Assembly: GCA_947457605.1 (NCBI GenBank)
Contig: CANGWP010000001.1
Span: 1-34,988 of the forward strand
Direction of reading: 5' to 3'
Source: Bdellovibrionales bacterium
Lineage (GTDB): Bacteria; Bdellovibrionota; UBA1018; CAIMNF01
DNA length: 34,988 nucleotides
Shown here: piece after piece, positions 1 through 7,817 of the stretch
How the letters are laid out: every line of letters begins with the position of its first letter
Numbering within the stretch: position 1 is the stretch's first letter
The notes under the pieces: generated by a model
The model's database searches: none
Told to the model about the DNA's origin: nothing
Seen by the model: only the letters and a program-made list of their open reading frames with translations
Made by a program: the position numbers and the translations under genes

Positions 1-22
1 ATTACGGGACAAGGGTACAAAC

Positions 23-235
23 TTACGACTCGGAAATCTTCGGGCCATCTGGAAACTTCAAATCTTCCAGCAGAGGCTTGAGACGACCAAGGGCGACGTC
101 AGCCCGCACCAAATAATGACGGAGCCCGGGGTCGTGGGACTCTCCTCCGCTTTCAAGCTTACGCATGGCAAGCTGTACCATTCCAATGGCAATTCCGAGC
201 TCATTGGCAATCTGATGATGAAGTTCGTTGCTCAT
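23..235 (-). CDS. orphan histidine-kinase dimerisation (DHp-like) domain protein, 70 aa
   Basis: This small protein resembles only the two-helix dimerisation and phosphoacceptor domain of a histidine kinase. Helix 1 holds LHHQIANELGIAIG near residues 5-18, where a kinase H-box would be. Helix 2 (about 39-60) ends in RLKPLLEDLKF, like the end of HisKA domains. There is no ATPase domain, receiver or membrane segment. I chose the internal ATG at 235 because it overlaps the stop of the upstream gene as ATGA, so the two are probably translationally coupled. A longer frame back to 352 exists but runs inside the upstream gene. It could be a phosphotransfer protein of the ChpT/Spo0B kind or a kinase remnant. 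The domain assignment is by eye and moderate; the function is not known. Confidence 0.6.
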   Translation of the reverse strand: MSNELHHQIANELGIAIGMVQLAMRKLESGGESHDPGLRHYLVRADVALGRLKPLLEDLKFPDGPKISES

Positions 236-726
236 TCCAGGTAAAACCGGGCTCCAATCCCGCCCTGAAAAAATCCGTAAGTTGAGGGGATCAGCCCCAA
301 GCCCGGAACAAGTTCTGCGAAGATTCCAAAAGGCGCATCCGGAATGAACCATTCAGCTCCGACTGGAATTCTGATCCCGAGCCCAAACGAGCCATCTTGC
401 TCATCGAAATATTTTCCCTTTTTGTTTCCACTCGCAATCAAAAAGCCTCCACCTATCCCAGCGTAGGGCCTGATTCGGGAATAACTTTTAAAATGAAAAA
501 GATAATCGGAATAGAGAAACACGAATCGATCAAAGGAAAATGCAAGCCCCCCATCAATTGCCCGATCGGCAGTGGTCCAAAACTTACCCGTGAGACCGGT
601 GGGTTCACCGAGAACGAACCCCACGCCTTTTGACCTTGAAACCGCTCCTTCCGAGTCAAATTCCGCGAAGGCAGCCACAAAAAAAAGAAACCCAACCCAT
701 CGAAGACGGAATCCCATTCCCAACAT
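232..726 (-). CDS. small outer-membrane beta-barrel-like exported protein
   Basis: The protein is 164 aa long. The first 28 residues form a signal peptide with a hydrophobic core WVGFLFFVAAFA. The rest alternates polar and aromatic or glycine residues in short strands (FRPYAGIGGGFLIASG-like and GIRIPVGAEWFIP stretches) and ends in an aromatic residue near the C-terminus (GIGARFYLE), typical of small outer-membrane barrels. ATG at 726 or the fourth-codon ATG at 717 are both possible; an AGGAAAGGG sequence lies just upstream. It is 27 nt downstream of the elicitor-like gene and overlaps the DHp-like gene by 4 nt, so it is probably in the same operon. No specific family is recognised. Confidence 0.7.
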   Translation of the reverse strand: MLGMGFRLRWVGFLFFVAAFAEFDSEGAVSRSKGVGFVLGEPTGLTGKFWTTADRAIDGGLAFSFDRFVFLYSDYLFHFKSYSRIRPYAGIGGGFLIASGNKKGKYFDEQDGSFGLGIRIPVGAEWFIPDAPFGIFAELVPGLGLIPSTYGFFQGGIGARFYLE

Positions 727-753
727 CCCTTTCCTAGGATCGAACCCGGGAAA

Positions 754-1818
754 TCAAGGATCGATCGGTTCATAGAGTTCCGGAAGAGTAGCAAATTCCC
801 CGGTGAACTCAATCCCTTTTGTGGGTCTCCAGAAAACATCCGGATGGGCATAGCGAGTGATCCAATAGCCCCCGGTGATCCGTCCCGACGAATCGAGTTC
901 AAGAACGTATTCCGAATTTTGTGTGGATGAAACCCAATTTCCGGTACCCGTGACGGGATCCCATCGTGAAACATCGAGTTCATCCACATAAATCAACTTT
1001 GATTGGATTCGAATCGCATTTCCCGCACTCTCCGACCGGGCACTACCAATGGGCGTAAATTCGTACCCGATCACGGGCTGATTCCACGCCTCCTTCCCCG
1101 GGTCCACGTCCGCAGGGAAGGCTTTTTTTCGAAGGCCGATCTCATTTCCCAAAATCACATGATATGTCCCCGGATTGATGTCCTGACAGTTCGGAAACTG
1201 AAGAGAGAGCCCGAAAGGACAGTAACGTCCAATCACGATTGAATTCAATTTCTGCCGGGCCGCCGTGTAGGAAATCAGGCCCTTGACATCAGAAGAACCA
1301 AAGGGGATCGGCACTCCGTCGGGATTCAACCTCACCACCGGCCTGGGCTCCCGAAATTCAATCGCCGCTGCAGTCCAGCCATCACAAATCCCTGCCCAAT
1401 CCGGCGCACGCGGATTCGACTCCGCCCGACTGATGTAATTTTTTAATGGATAATCGTATCGCCCTCGATAAAGGTCATACTTCTCCGTGGGCGATAATTT
1501 TTTCAGTTCTTCGAGCGACATCTTCAGCACTTCATCCCGTGTGGGAGAGCGATATCGAAAACCAACTTGAGGCTCCGCATTCCATCGGAAATTGATGCTT
1601 CCTCGATTTCGCGGCCAGTAGCTCTCCGACCAGGGCAACTTCGTGGAATCAATTCCGCCCGCGAGTGGCAGTCGATCAAATTGGTAATCGTACCCCTCCC
1701 CAAACCGGCCTGGATCATTGTAGCCATCCCAAGGCCGGCACCAGGCACTACTACCTATGCCGAGGCAAGCCAGCCCTGCCCACCAGAAAAAACCCCGAAC
1801 TATTTTTGCACTGCGCAT
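754..1818 (-). CDS. exported transglutaminase-elicitor family protein
   Basis: This 354-aa protein starts with a signal peptide (residues 1-26). The core resembles the bacterial members of the transglutaminase elicitor family, named after the Phytophthora GP42 cell-wall transglutaminase. GICDGW places a candidate catalytic Cys at 145. It is followed by a VPIPFGSSDVKGLISY block (169-184), TYHVILGN with candidate His 220, and VDPGKEAWNQPV (238-249) with the acidic residue. A C-terminal block HPDVFWRP follows near 327. Known members crosslink protein glutamine and lysine residues; activity here is inferred. It lies 70 nt downstream of lgt, with a GAGGGG ribosome site. A second, larger relative is encoded at 12530-14311. 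Family assignment is by motif recall and fairly secure. Confidence 0.75.
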   Translation of the reverse strand: MRSAKIVRGFFWWAGLACLGIGSSAWCRPWDGYNDPGRFGEGYDYQFDRLPLAGGIDSTKLPWSESYWPRNRGSINFRWNAEPQVGFRYRSPTRDEVLKMSLEELKKLSPTEKYDLYRGRYDYPLKNYISRAESNPRAPDWAGICDGWTAAAIEFREPRPVVRLNPDGVPIPFGSSDVKGLISYTAARQKLNSIVIGRYCPFGLSLQFPNCQDINPGTYHVILGNEIGLRKKAFPADVDPGKEAWNQPVIGYEFTPIGSARSESAGNAIRIQSKLIYVDELDVSRWDPVTGTGNWVSSTQNSEYVLELDSSGRITGGYWITRYAHPDVFWRPTKGIEFTGEFATLPELYEPIDP

Positions 1819-1888
1819 TTGCCAAAACCCCCCTCATTTCCAAACAGGGAGAGGCAAAATACGAGCCAGAACCCGAAAAGGAATTCCG

Positions 1889-2671
1889 CTATTTTTTCCG
1901 TGCACGGGCCATCAGGAAGAGACCCAGAAAAATGAACGGAAGACTCAGGATTTGTCCAAGATCAATCGGGAGATCCGACTCGGCGGGGATCTGGACTTCC
2001 TTCACAAACTCGATCAAAAACCGTGCTGTGAAAACGGAAACAAAAAACATACCCGTCAGAAATCCATTTCCGAATCTTCGATGAACGCCCTTTTTTAGCA
2101 TCCACATCATCAGGAAAAAGATGGAAAAATAAGAGAAGCTCTCGTACAGCATCGCCGGATGCCGGGGCATATCGTCCACTCGCTTGAACACCATCGCCCA
2201 CGGCACATCGGAAGGACGCCCAAGAATTTCGGAATTGAAGAAATTCCCAAGCCGAATCATTCCTCCAACCATCGTGCTGGGCACGGAAAGATAATCAAGC
2301 AGGGTAAGCACCGAGCCGTCAAAATGCTTTCGTTTCCAAAGAGAAACCGAAACGATCACCCCCAAAACCCCACCGTGACTCGCAAGCCCGCCTTCCCAAA
2401 CCTTGAGGATCCGGACCGGATCCGAGAGAAAAATGCCCGGTTCATAGAAAAACACGTGTCCAAGCCGCGCCCCGATGACCGTGCCCAGAATGACATAGGA
2501 GAGCATCGAATCGAATCCTGCGGGAACAATCCCATCGCGACTCGTGATCCAGTTCAGGATTCGCAGCCCAAGAAAGAATGCGAGCGCGAAGAGCGCGCCG
2601 TACCAACGCACAGAGAAAAAGCCAAGGTTGAAAATCTCGGGCGATCCACTCCAGACAATATGCTCCACCAT
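1889..2671 (-). CDS. lgt: prolipoprotein diacylglyceryl transferase Lgt
   Basis: Lgt moves a diacylglyceryl group from phosphatidylglycerol to the lipobox cysteine of prolipoproteins in the inner membrane. The protein has about seven membrane segments. The family signature is clear: SHGG near residue 100, then RLGNFFNSEILGRPSDVPW near 140-158 with the essential Arg and Glu, and HPAMLYE near 171. An Arg in TARFLIEF follows near 217. I start at the fourth-codon ATG (2671) because GGAG lies correctly before it; the ATG at 2680 is also possible (263 aa). Length (260 aa) is normal. Several predicted lipoproteins in this window (2752, 16413, 25537) would be its substrates. It is divergent from the lipoprotein at 2752. 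Confidence 0.95.
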   Translation of the reverse strand: MVEHIVWSGSPEIFNLGFFSVRWYGALFALAFFLGLRILNWITSRDGIVPAGFDSMLSYVILGTVIGARLGHVFFYEPGIFLSDPVRILKVWEGGLASHGGVLGVIVSVSLWKRKHFDGSVLTLLDYLSVPSTMVGGMIRLGNFFNSEILGRPSDVPWAMVFKRVDDMPRHPAMLYESFSYFSIFFLMMWMLKKGVHRRFGNGFLTGMFFVSVFTARFLIEFVKEVQIPAESDLPIDLGQILSLPFIFLGLFLMARARKK

Positions 2672-2714
2672 GATCTCCATCCTACCACGGAAACATGACT
2701 AGCCCAGCCTTGGT

Positions 2715-2743
2715 TTGACAAGACCCTCCATTTTTTTTAGCTT
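2715..2743 (+). promoter_or_regulatory. sigma-70-type promoter, predicted leaderless
   Basis: TTGACA (2715-2720), a 17-nt spacer and TAGCTT (2738-2743) end 8 nt before the ATG at 2752. Transcription would begin at or within a base or two of the start codon. No Shine-Dalgarno sequence fits in between. Confidence 0.6.
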
Positions 2744-2751
2744 TTGTTCCC

Positions 2752-3813
2752 ATGAAGATTCGCGCGATTTTTCCTTTTCTTTTTGGATTTCTATTTGCCT
2801 GCTCGAGCACACCAACAGCTCCAGTGCCCCCCCCTGGCGTTTTGTTTGTAGCGAGAGACTCGATCGCCAAAGAAACCGCATCCTTGTTTCCTGAATCCTT
2901 CTCCGATACAAGAACCATCCGAGTGCGATTCGCAAGCAATCGCGATCAAGAATCCACCTCTCTCGGCACCTCGCTTGTTTTCGGAGAAACCACCGTTACC
3001 GTTCCTGACACCCATCCCGTAGGAACCATCGGCCAAGGTTTCATTCGGGGAGAAACCAAAACACTTGCTCTCTCAGAGCTGAAGTCCTCCCTTTCGGAAA
3101 AGCCCCAATGGGGCTCTCTGATTTTTGTTCACGGATTCAACGTTGACTTTACGGAAGCCCTCTTTAGAACCGCTCAAATTGCGTATGATTTGAAATTTCA
3201 GGGTACCGTGCTTCTGCTTTCATGGCCTGCGGGAAAGACGGGTGGCTTCTTCGAGAAGAATCTCATCAACCGCACTTATGAATCCAATCAGCGAAACGCC
3301 CTCGCGAGCATTGATGCCTTTTTTCAGATTTTCCAAGAGCTTTCAGGACTTCCGCTGCCTCGCCAACTCATCATCCACTCCATGGGACACCAGGTTGCGC
3401 TCCCTGCCTTGCTGAAGTTGTCGCCAGCTCTTGAACGCCCCTTCATTCAAGAGCTGGTCCTGAACGCACCGGATTTTGACCCGGAGGAGTTCGGAACAAG
3501 CATTCCTGCCCTGAAGAAAATAGCGAACCGAATTACTCTGTACTGCTCCCAAAAGGACAACGCGCTTCTTGCTTCAAAAGCATTCAACGGGAAAAAACGT
3601 CTAGGCGCCTGCATCCGACACGAGGGAGTCGATGTGGTCAACGTGAGCGAAGTTGATGATCCGGGACTTACGGGACTTGGCCATGGATACTATTCATCGC
3701 GCCCCCTCCTCACGGACCTTGCCCAGGTGTTCTTGGGCCTTTCCCCGGAACAACGGCTCTTCATCCGGAAGTCGACAGGAGCCGGGGCTGAAAACTACTT
3801 TTTGCGACGCTAG
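2752..3813 (+). CDS. lipoprotein alpha/beta hydrolase (DUF900-like)
   Basis: The 353-aa protein has a lipoprotein signal peptide with FLFACSS, so Cys 17 would be lipidated. The body is an alpha/beta hydrolase of the DUF900 type: LIFVHGFNVDF near residue 125, LLSWPAGK near 160, and the nucleophile elbow IHSMGHQVA with Ser at about 210. A late Asp or His is likely (the HEGVDVVNVSEVDDPG and GLGHGYYSS stretches). The elbow is HSMG rather than GxSxG, which is usual for DUF900 proteins. Substrate is unknown; lipase or esterase activity is an inference. It stands alone, divergent from lgt, with its own promoter directly at the start codon. Confidence 0.85.
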   Translation: MKIRAIFPFLFGFLFACSSTPTAPVPPPGVLFVARDSIAKETASLFPESFSDTRTIRVRFASNRDQESTSLGTSLVFGETTVTVPDTHPVGTIGQGFIRGETKTLALSELKSSLSEKPQWGSLIFVHGFNVDFTEALFRTAQIAYDLKFQGTVLLLSWPAGKTGGFFEKNLINRTYESNQRNALASIDAFFQIFQELSGLPLPRQLIIHSMGHQVALPALLKLSPALERPFIQELVLNAPDFDPEEFGTSIPALKKIANRITLYCSQKDNALLASKAFNGKKRLGACIRHEGVDVVNVSEVDDPGLTGLGHGYYSSRPLLTDLAQVFLGLSPEQRLFIRKSTGAGAENYFLRR

Positions 3814-3904
3814 GGGGTCCTGACTCAATCATTCTCATGGAAAAAACGGCTTTTTTAGATCCGGATTTCGAAATTCAAGGTAGACTGTTTCGAGGAGAAC
3901 CAAA

Positions 3905-4123
3905 ATGTTTGGAATATCTATCGAACACCTCTTGATTGTAGGGGTCGTGTTGCTTCTTTTCGGACCAAAGCGGCTTCCGGAGCTTGGTAAATCCCTTGGA
4001 CAGTCCATCAAGAATTTCAAGGATGGATTCAATGGAATCGAAAAGGATTCCAAACCCGTGGAGAGAATTGCGAACCGGGAAAACGAACCCAATAAAGACG
4101 AATCGAAGGAAAGAAAATCATGA
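3905..4123 (+). CDS. tatA: Sec-independent translocase protein TatA/TatB
   Basis: The 72-aa protein shows the Tat layout: a short N-terminal membrane helix (residues 5-18), the FGPKRLPELGKSLG hinge and amphipathic helix, and a charged, disordered tail. The short length and tail favour TatA over TatB. GAGGAG lies 7 nt before the ATG. Its stop overlaps the next start as ATGA, so it leads a three-gene operon with a heme-binding-type protein and a sensor kinase. No tatC is present in this window. Confidence 0.93.
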   Translation: MFGISIEHLLIVGVVLLLFGPKRLPELGKSLGQSIKNFKDGFNGIEKDSKPVERIANRENEPNKDESKERKS

Positions 4124-4560
4124 AAATCAGCTTTGATCAACCCAACATCACCAAGGAAGCGGCCGACCTGCTCATCGATGCCGCAATCACAACCGCGAAA
4201 ACGATCTCTCTATCGATCAGTGTTTGCATCCTCGACTCGTCCGGTCGTATGAAGGCATTCAGTTCAATGGATCAGGCTCCCGCGGTCAGTCTTGAAACGT
4301 GCATCAAGAAAGCAAAGACAGCCGTTGGATTTGGAATCCCCACAGGAAAAACCTGGTATGAGTTCATCAAGAACGATCCCATCCTGCTGAACGGAGCCGA
4401 GCACTTGCCTGACTTTATCCTTCTCGGCGGCGGCTCTCCCATTCTTCAGGATGGAAAACTCATCGGCGCAATTGGTGTAAGCGGAGGGCATTATGAGCAA
4501 GATGAAAAGTGCGTGACTGCTGCACTCGAGAAACTGAAGGCAAATCAAACCAAGTCATGA
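4120..4560 (+). CDS. GlcG/HbpS-like (DUF336) protein
   Basis: This 146-aa protein matches the GlcG/HbpS fold: an N-terminal helix (KEAADLLIDAAITTAK), a strand with SVCILDSSGRMKAFSSMDQA, then CIKKAKTAVGFGIPTG, and the C-terminal FILLGGGSPILQDGKLIGAIGVSGGHYEQDEKCV with ALEKL. Family members include HbpS, a heme-binding partner of the SenS kinase in Streptomyces, and GlcG of glycolate loci. There is no signal peptide, so it should stay in the cytoplasm. It overlaps tatA and the following kinase by 4 nt each; the kinase linkage favours a sensing role over a metabolic one. Heme binding itself is not shown by the sequence. Confidence 0.85.
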   Translation: MKISFDQPNITKEAADLLIDAAITTAKTISLSISVCILDSSGRMKAFSSMDQAPAVSLETCIKKAKTAVGFGIPTGKTWYEFIKNDPILLNGAEHLPDFILLGGGSPILQDGKLIGAIGVSGGHYEQDEKCVTAALEKLKANQTKS

Positions 4561-6164
4561 AGGAAAAGGTCGACACCTTTGATTCAATCTCAGGGGCACT
4601 GACCCAGCTTGAGCCTCTTTTGGCAAGGATCACTCAAGCCTCCTCTTTGCAGCAACTTGCCCAATCCATCCTTGAGATTTTAAAAAAAGACTTCCGATTC
4701 AAGTCTACGGGGTTTTACTTTGTGAATCCGGACTCCGGGAAGCTCGAGCTCCTTCTCGCGGAGGGACTCACCAAAGAAGAGTGCGCCATTGCAGAGGCCA
4801 CGGCAATGGATCGTCACCCTGGATGGGTGATCCGAAACCAGAAAACCTACCTTGCGAATCTCGACTCCCAAGAATCCACAGGCTTTCAAAGGCGCCTTAA
4901 CCTCATCTCCAGACTTTACTGTCCCGTGATCTTTCGGGACCAGTGCATCGGAACCATCGGAGTCGCCTCTGAGGAGCCAAATGCCTTCAATGAAAATCAC
5001 GTCGCATTCATCGAATTCATCTGCAGGATCACCGCAGTCACCTATGAAAACATCATTCATTCCCTTGAAGTAAAGAAAAGCCAGGAGCGCCTCGATCAGG
5101 CGATCGAGGCGCTTCGATTCGGAATCTGGGATTGGGATCTGGTCCGGAACCATCTGCACTGGGATGACTACATGTACGTTTTGTACGATCAAGACAAAAA
5201 CTTGTTTTCAGGCAGCTATGATGCCTTTGAAAAGACCCTTCATCCGGAAGACAGGGAGCGGGTACGAAAAAAACTCAAGGAATGTGCGGAACAGAAAACC
5301 GATCTACAGACTGAATTCAGGGTTCTGACCTCTGACGGAAAGATCAAACAAATTGCAGCAAGTGCGAAATGCACATTCTCGGATACCGGCGAACTCATCC
5401 GCATGGTGGGAGCAAACTGGGATGTGACCGAACTCCGCGCAAAGGAACTGAAACTTCTTCATACCTCAAAGATGTCGAGCTTGGGGGAAATGTCTTCCGG
5501 GATTGCCCATGAAATCAACAACCCTCTTGCGATCATTCATGGAAAGAGTCATCAAATCCGAAGTCAGATCGAAAAAGGAAAAATCGATCCGGCCAATCTG
5601 ATCAAGCTTACCGGTGACATCGATCAAACCGTTCAGCGGATTTCAAAAATCATCAAGGGGCTTCGAAGTTTTTCAAGGGATGGAGATCAGGACCCGTTCG
5701 AGAGTCGTTCCTTACAATCTCTTTTGGAGGATACGATTTCCTTCTGCGCCACCCGGTTCAAACATCATGAAATTATTTTGGATTTGAATGGAGTTTCCCC
5801 CGAACTTCAAATCCACTGCAGGCCTTCCCAAATCTCACAGGTCTTGCTCAATCTCCTGAACAATTCCTTTGATGCGATCCAAGGTCTCTCAAACCGCTGG
5901 GTGAAGATAGAGGCAATTGAGGATCCGGCTGGAATCTCCATCAGCATTACCGACAGTGGCTCCGGAATCCCCGAGGCCATACGAGAAAAGATTTTAGAAC
6001 CATTTTTTACCACCAAGGAGGTCGGAAAGGGCACGGGCCTGGGACTCAGCATCTCGCTTGGAATCATCAAATCCCACGGCGGAACCCTTGAGATTGACCG
6101 TCACCATCCAAACACCCGCTTCGTCATCCGGCTTCCAAAAGCCGGAAACAAACTCCTGAGTTAA
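4557..6164 (+). CDS. soluble GAF-PAS sensor histidine kinase
   Basis: The protein is 535 aa long from the ATG at 4557, which overlaps the previous stop as ATGA; an in-frame start at 4509 lies inside the upstream gene. Domains in order: GAF (about 25-165), PAS with PAC (about 180-295, FGIWDWDLV ... VGANWDVTE), HisKA with SSGIAHEINNPLAII placing the phosphoacceptor at His 318, and HATPase with NLLNNSFDAI, DSGSGIP and GTGLGLSIS. No membrane segment or receiver is present, so it senses a cytoplasmic signal. No response regulator is next to it. The neighbouring GlcG/HbpS-like protein is the obvious candidate input partner, by analogy with HbpS-SenS. Its stop and the convergent carboxypeptidase stop share the palindrome TTAA. 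Confidence 0.93.
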   Translation: MKEKVDTFDSISGALTQLEPLLARITQASSLQQLAQSILEILKKDFRFKSTGFYFVNPDSGKLELLLAEGLTKEECAIAEATAMDRHPGWVIRNQKTYLANLDSQESTGFQRRLNLISRLYCPVIFRDQCIGTIGVASEEPNAFNENHVAFIEFICRITAVTYENIIHSLEVKKSQERLDQAIEALRFGIWDWDLVRNHLHWDDYMYVLYDQDKNLFSGSYDAFEKTLHPEDRERVRKKLKECAEQKTDLQTEFRVLTSDGKIKQIAASAKCTFSDTGELIRMVGANWDVTELRAKELKLLHTSKMSSLGEMSSGIAHEINNPLAIIHGKSHQIRSQIEKGKIDPANLIKLTGDIDQTVQRISKIIKGLRSFSRDGDQDPFESRSLQSLLEDTISFCATRFKHHEIILDLNGVSPELQIHCRPSQISQVLLNLLNNSFDAIQGLSNRWVKIEAIEDPAGISISITDSGSGIPEAIREKILEPFFTTKEVGKGTGLGLSISLGIIKSHGGTLEIDRHHPNTRFVIRLPKAGNKLLS

Positions 6165-7594
6165 ATCTTTTTCAAAACAGGATGAAACGGGGTTCTTGAA
6201 TCACCCACTTTGATTTCCTGGTGCTCCGAGGAGTATCCAGCTGCCTCCACTCCCACTTTATAGGAGCCAGGATTCAGGATCACATTGAAGAATCCATTCG
6301 GATTTACTACAAGGTCCTGGGAAAAGTTGCCCCCGTTCTCGCGAATCCGAATCTTTGCCTGAGAAATAACTCCCCCCATCTCATTTTTAATTTGCCCGTA
6401 AATGGAGGCGCCATCCATCCGTCCAAGAATGTATTTCCATCCCTCACGCTGATTCCGAACCGTCAGATCCCGCCACCGGGAATAACTGGGCTGGAACCCC
6501 TGGGATGTGGAATTCACTTCAATCACGAAAGGAATCACCTGCCCCACAGCATAGAGCCAATCAATGTCACCACCATCTACGGAATACAGGAGGTCAGGCG
6601 CAGTCCCGGCAGTGTAAGTTCCCTTGCCGTCGTCCTTTTTCAATTTACTTGCGAGCTCTCTTCCGATCTTTTCCACTACGGCTCCGGTTTCGGTACGTTG
6701 CCCCTCGCAACCATACGGATAAATCACGATCTCACTGTACGAATGGTAGGAAATCGACATCACGGGATGAATGGACCGTACAAAATTCATCATGACTTGG
6801 GTTTCCGGTTCTGAACCTGCACTTTCCCCGTGATAATCCTGGGCATATCTCGAGCTGCTTGAGCCCCGACACGAGTTCCAGGCGTAGGGATAATTCCGAT
6901 TGATATCCACGCCATACCCCCCACGAGCATTCTTTCTCCACATCGAATCCTGACTCCAAACCAGGTTATTTCCGTCAACATTGAACATCGGGACCACATC
7001 TATGACATAAGAATCTAGCCAGTGCGTGATTGATGGGTCTTTCCCATATTGGTCAAGCAGTGTTTCCACAATATCAAGACCAATCTCGGAGGTCATCACC
7101 TCCCGGGCATGGTGCATGGAATTGAAAAACACATGGGGCTTGGAGGGATCATCCTTCTTCACGTTCTGACTCAGACGGATGGACCAAATATCCCGCCCGA
7201 GCAAGGACTTGCCGATGGACTTCACCTGGGCGAGATTTGGATACTGGGCTGCGAACTGCTTCAGTGCCGACTCGATCTTTTCAGGATTCTGATAGCGACT
7301 GTCGGGCGCGCTTGAAACCCGATCTGCCCCCACAATCAGAGGCCGAAAGCCTGCCTCCTTCAACCACTTCAACTCTTCAGGATTCACAATCAAATCCACG
7401 TGCTTGGCCGAGAGATCCACACCGGCAACGTCAATCGATCGGGCCTGAATTTTTTTCATCTCCCCCTGATAGTTTCCGAGCTGGACTCGAACCAGATTTC
7501 TTCCGCTATTTTGAGCAAAGCTGGTTCCTGCCAGAAGGATCAGAAAAGCGAAAGCCCAAAGAGCGCGCAAGTGTTGATCGATTTTTCGTGCCAT
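6161..7594 (-). CDS. exported M14 zinc carboxypeptidase with C-terminal carboxypeptidase-regulatory-like domain
   Basis: The 477-aa precursor has a signal peptide ending near TSFAQN (residue 29) and a prosegment to about 100. The M14 catalytic domain follows: HHARE with zinc ligands His 162 and Glu 165, DINRNYPY near 230 with the substrate-binding Arg, the third ligand in ISYHSYSE (His 284), and the catalytic Glu in PFVIEVNS (Glu 359). Residues 400-475 look like a carboxypeptidase-regulatory-like beta sandwich (GGVISQAKIRI, NPNGFFNVILNPGSYKV). It resembles carboxypeptidase T-type secreted enzymes that trim C-terminal residues from peptides. GGGGGGGAA precedes the ATG. Five near-copies of a 22-bp repeat lie 21-122 nt upstream of the start. 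Confidence 0.92.
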   Translation of the reverse strand: MARKIDQHLRALWAFAFLILLAGTSFAQNSGRNLVRVQLGNYQGEMKKIQARSIDVAGVDLSAKHVDLIVNPEELKWLKEAGFRPLIVGADRVSSAPDSRYQNPEKIESALKQFAAQYPNLAQVKSIGKSLLGRDIWSIRLSQNVKKDDPSKPHVFFNSMHHAREVMTSEIGLDIVETLLDQYGKDPSITHWLDSYVIDVVPMFNVDGNNLVWSQDSMWRKNARGGYGVDINRNYPYAWNSCRGSSSSRYAQDYHGESAGSEPETQVMMNFVRSIHPVMSISYHSYSEIVIYPYGCEGQRTETGAVVEKIGRELASKLKKDDGKGTYTAGTAPDLLYSVDGGDIDWLYAVGQVIPFVIEVNSTSQGFQPSYSRWRDLTVRNQREGWKYILGRMDGASIYGQIKNEMGGVISQAKIRIRENGGNFSQDLVVNPNGFFNVILNPGSYKVGVEAAGYSSEHQEIKVGDSRTPFHPVLKKI

Positions 7595-7614
7595 GGTTCC
7601 CCCCCATTAGTACC

Positions 7615-7716
7615 GAATCACGGTCGAGTGTCTCCAGAATCAGGGTCGAGTGTCTCCAGAATCAGGGTCGAGTGTCTCCAGAATCAGGGTCGAGTGTCTC
7701 CAGAATCAGGGTCGAG
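7615..7716. repeat. 22-bp tandem repeat, about 4.5 copies
   Basis: The unit GGTCGAGTGTCTCCAGAATC plus AG recurs with an exact period of 22 nt starting at 7622, 7644, 7666 and 7688. A partial copy precedes (GAATCA at 7615) and a truncated one follows (GGTCGAG at 7710-7716). The four full copies appear identical. The period is not a multiple of three and the array lies between divergent genes, so it is non-coding. It sits where upstream elements of the carboxypeptidase promoter would be. Confidence 0.95.
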
Positions 7717-7817
7717 ATCAACTGTTTTTCCAAAATCAAAGCAAAGAAGTCCCATATCAGGATCACTCTCCCAACCTTTGCTTTCAAATGGCCTGAAAAT
7801 TGCTTTTCAAGGAACCG

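Noticed and set aside
3840..3860. AAAAAA-CGGC-TTTTTT as a terminator between the lipoprotein and tatA
   Set aside because: The stem is only A-T pairs, too weak for an intrinsic terminator.
4509..4556. Longer N-terminus for the histidine kinase
   Set aside because: The added 16 residues lie wholly inside the upstream gene, and the ATGA overlap start at 4557 fits the operon pattern.
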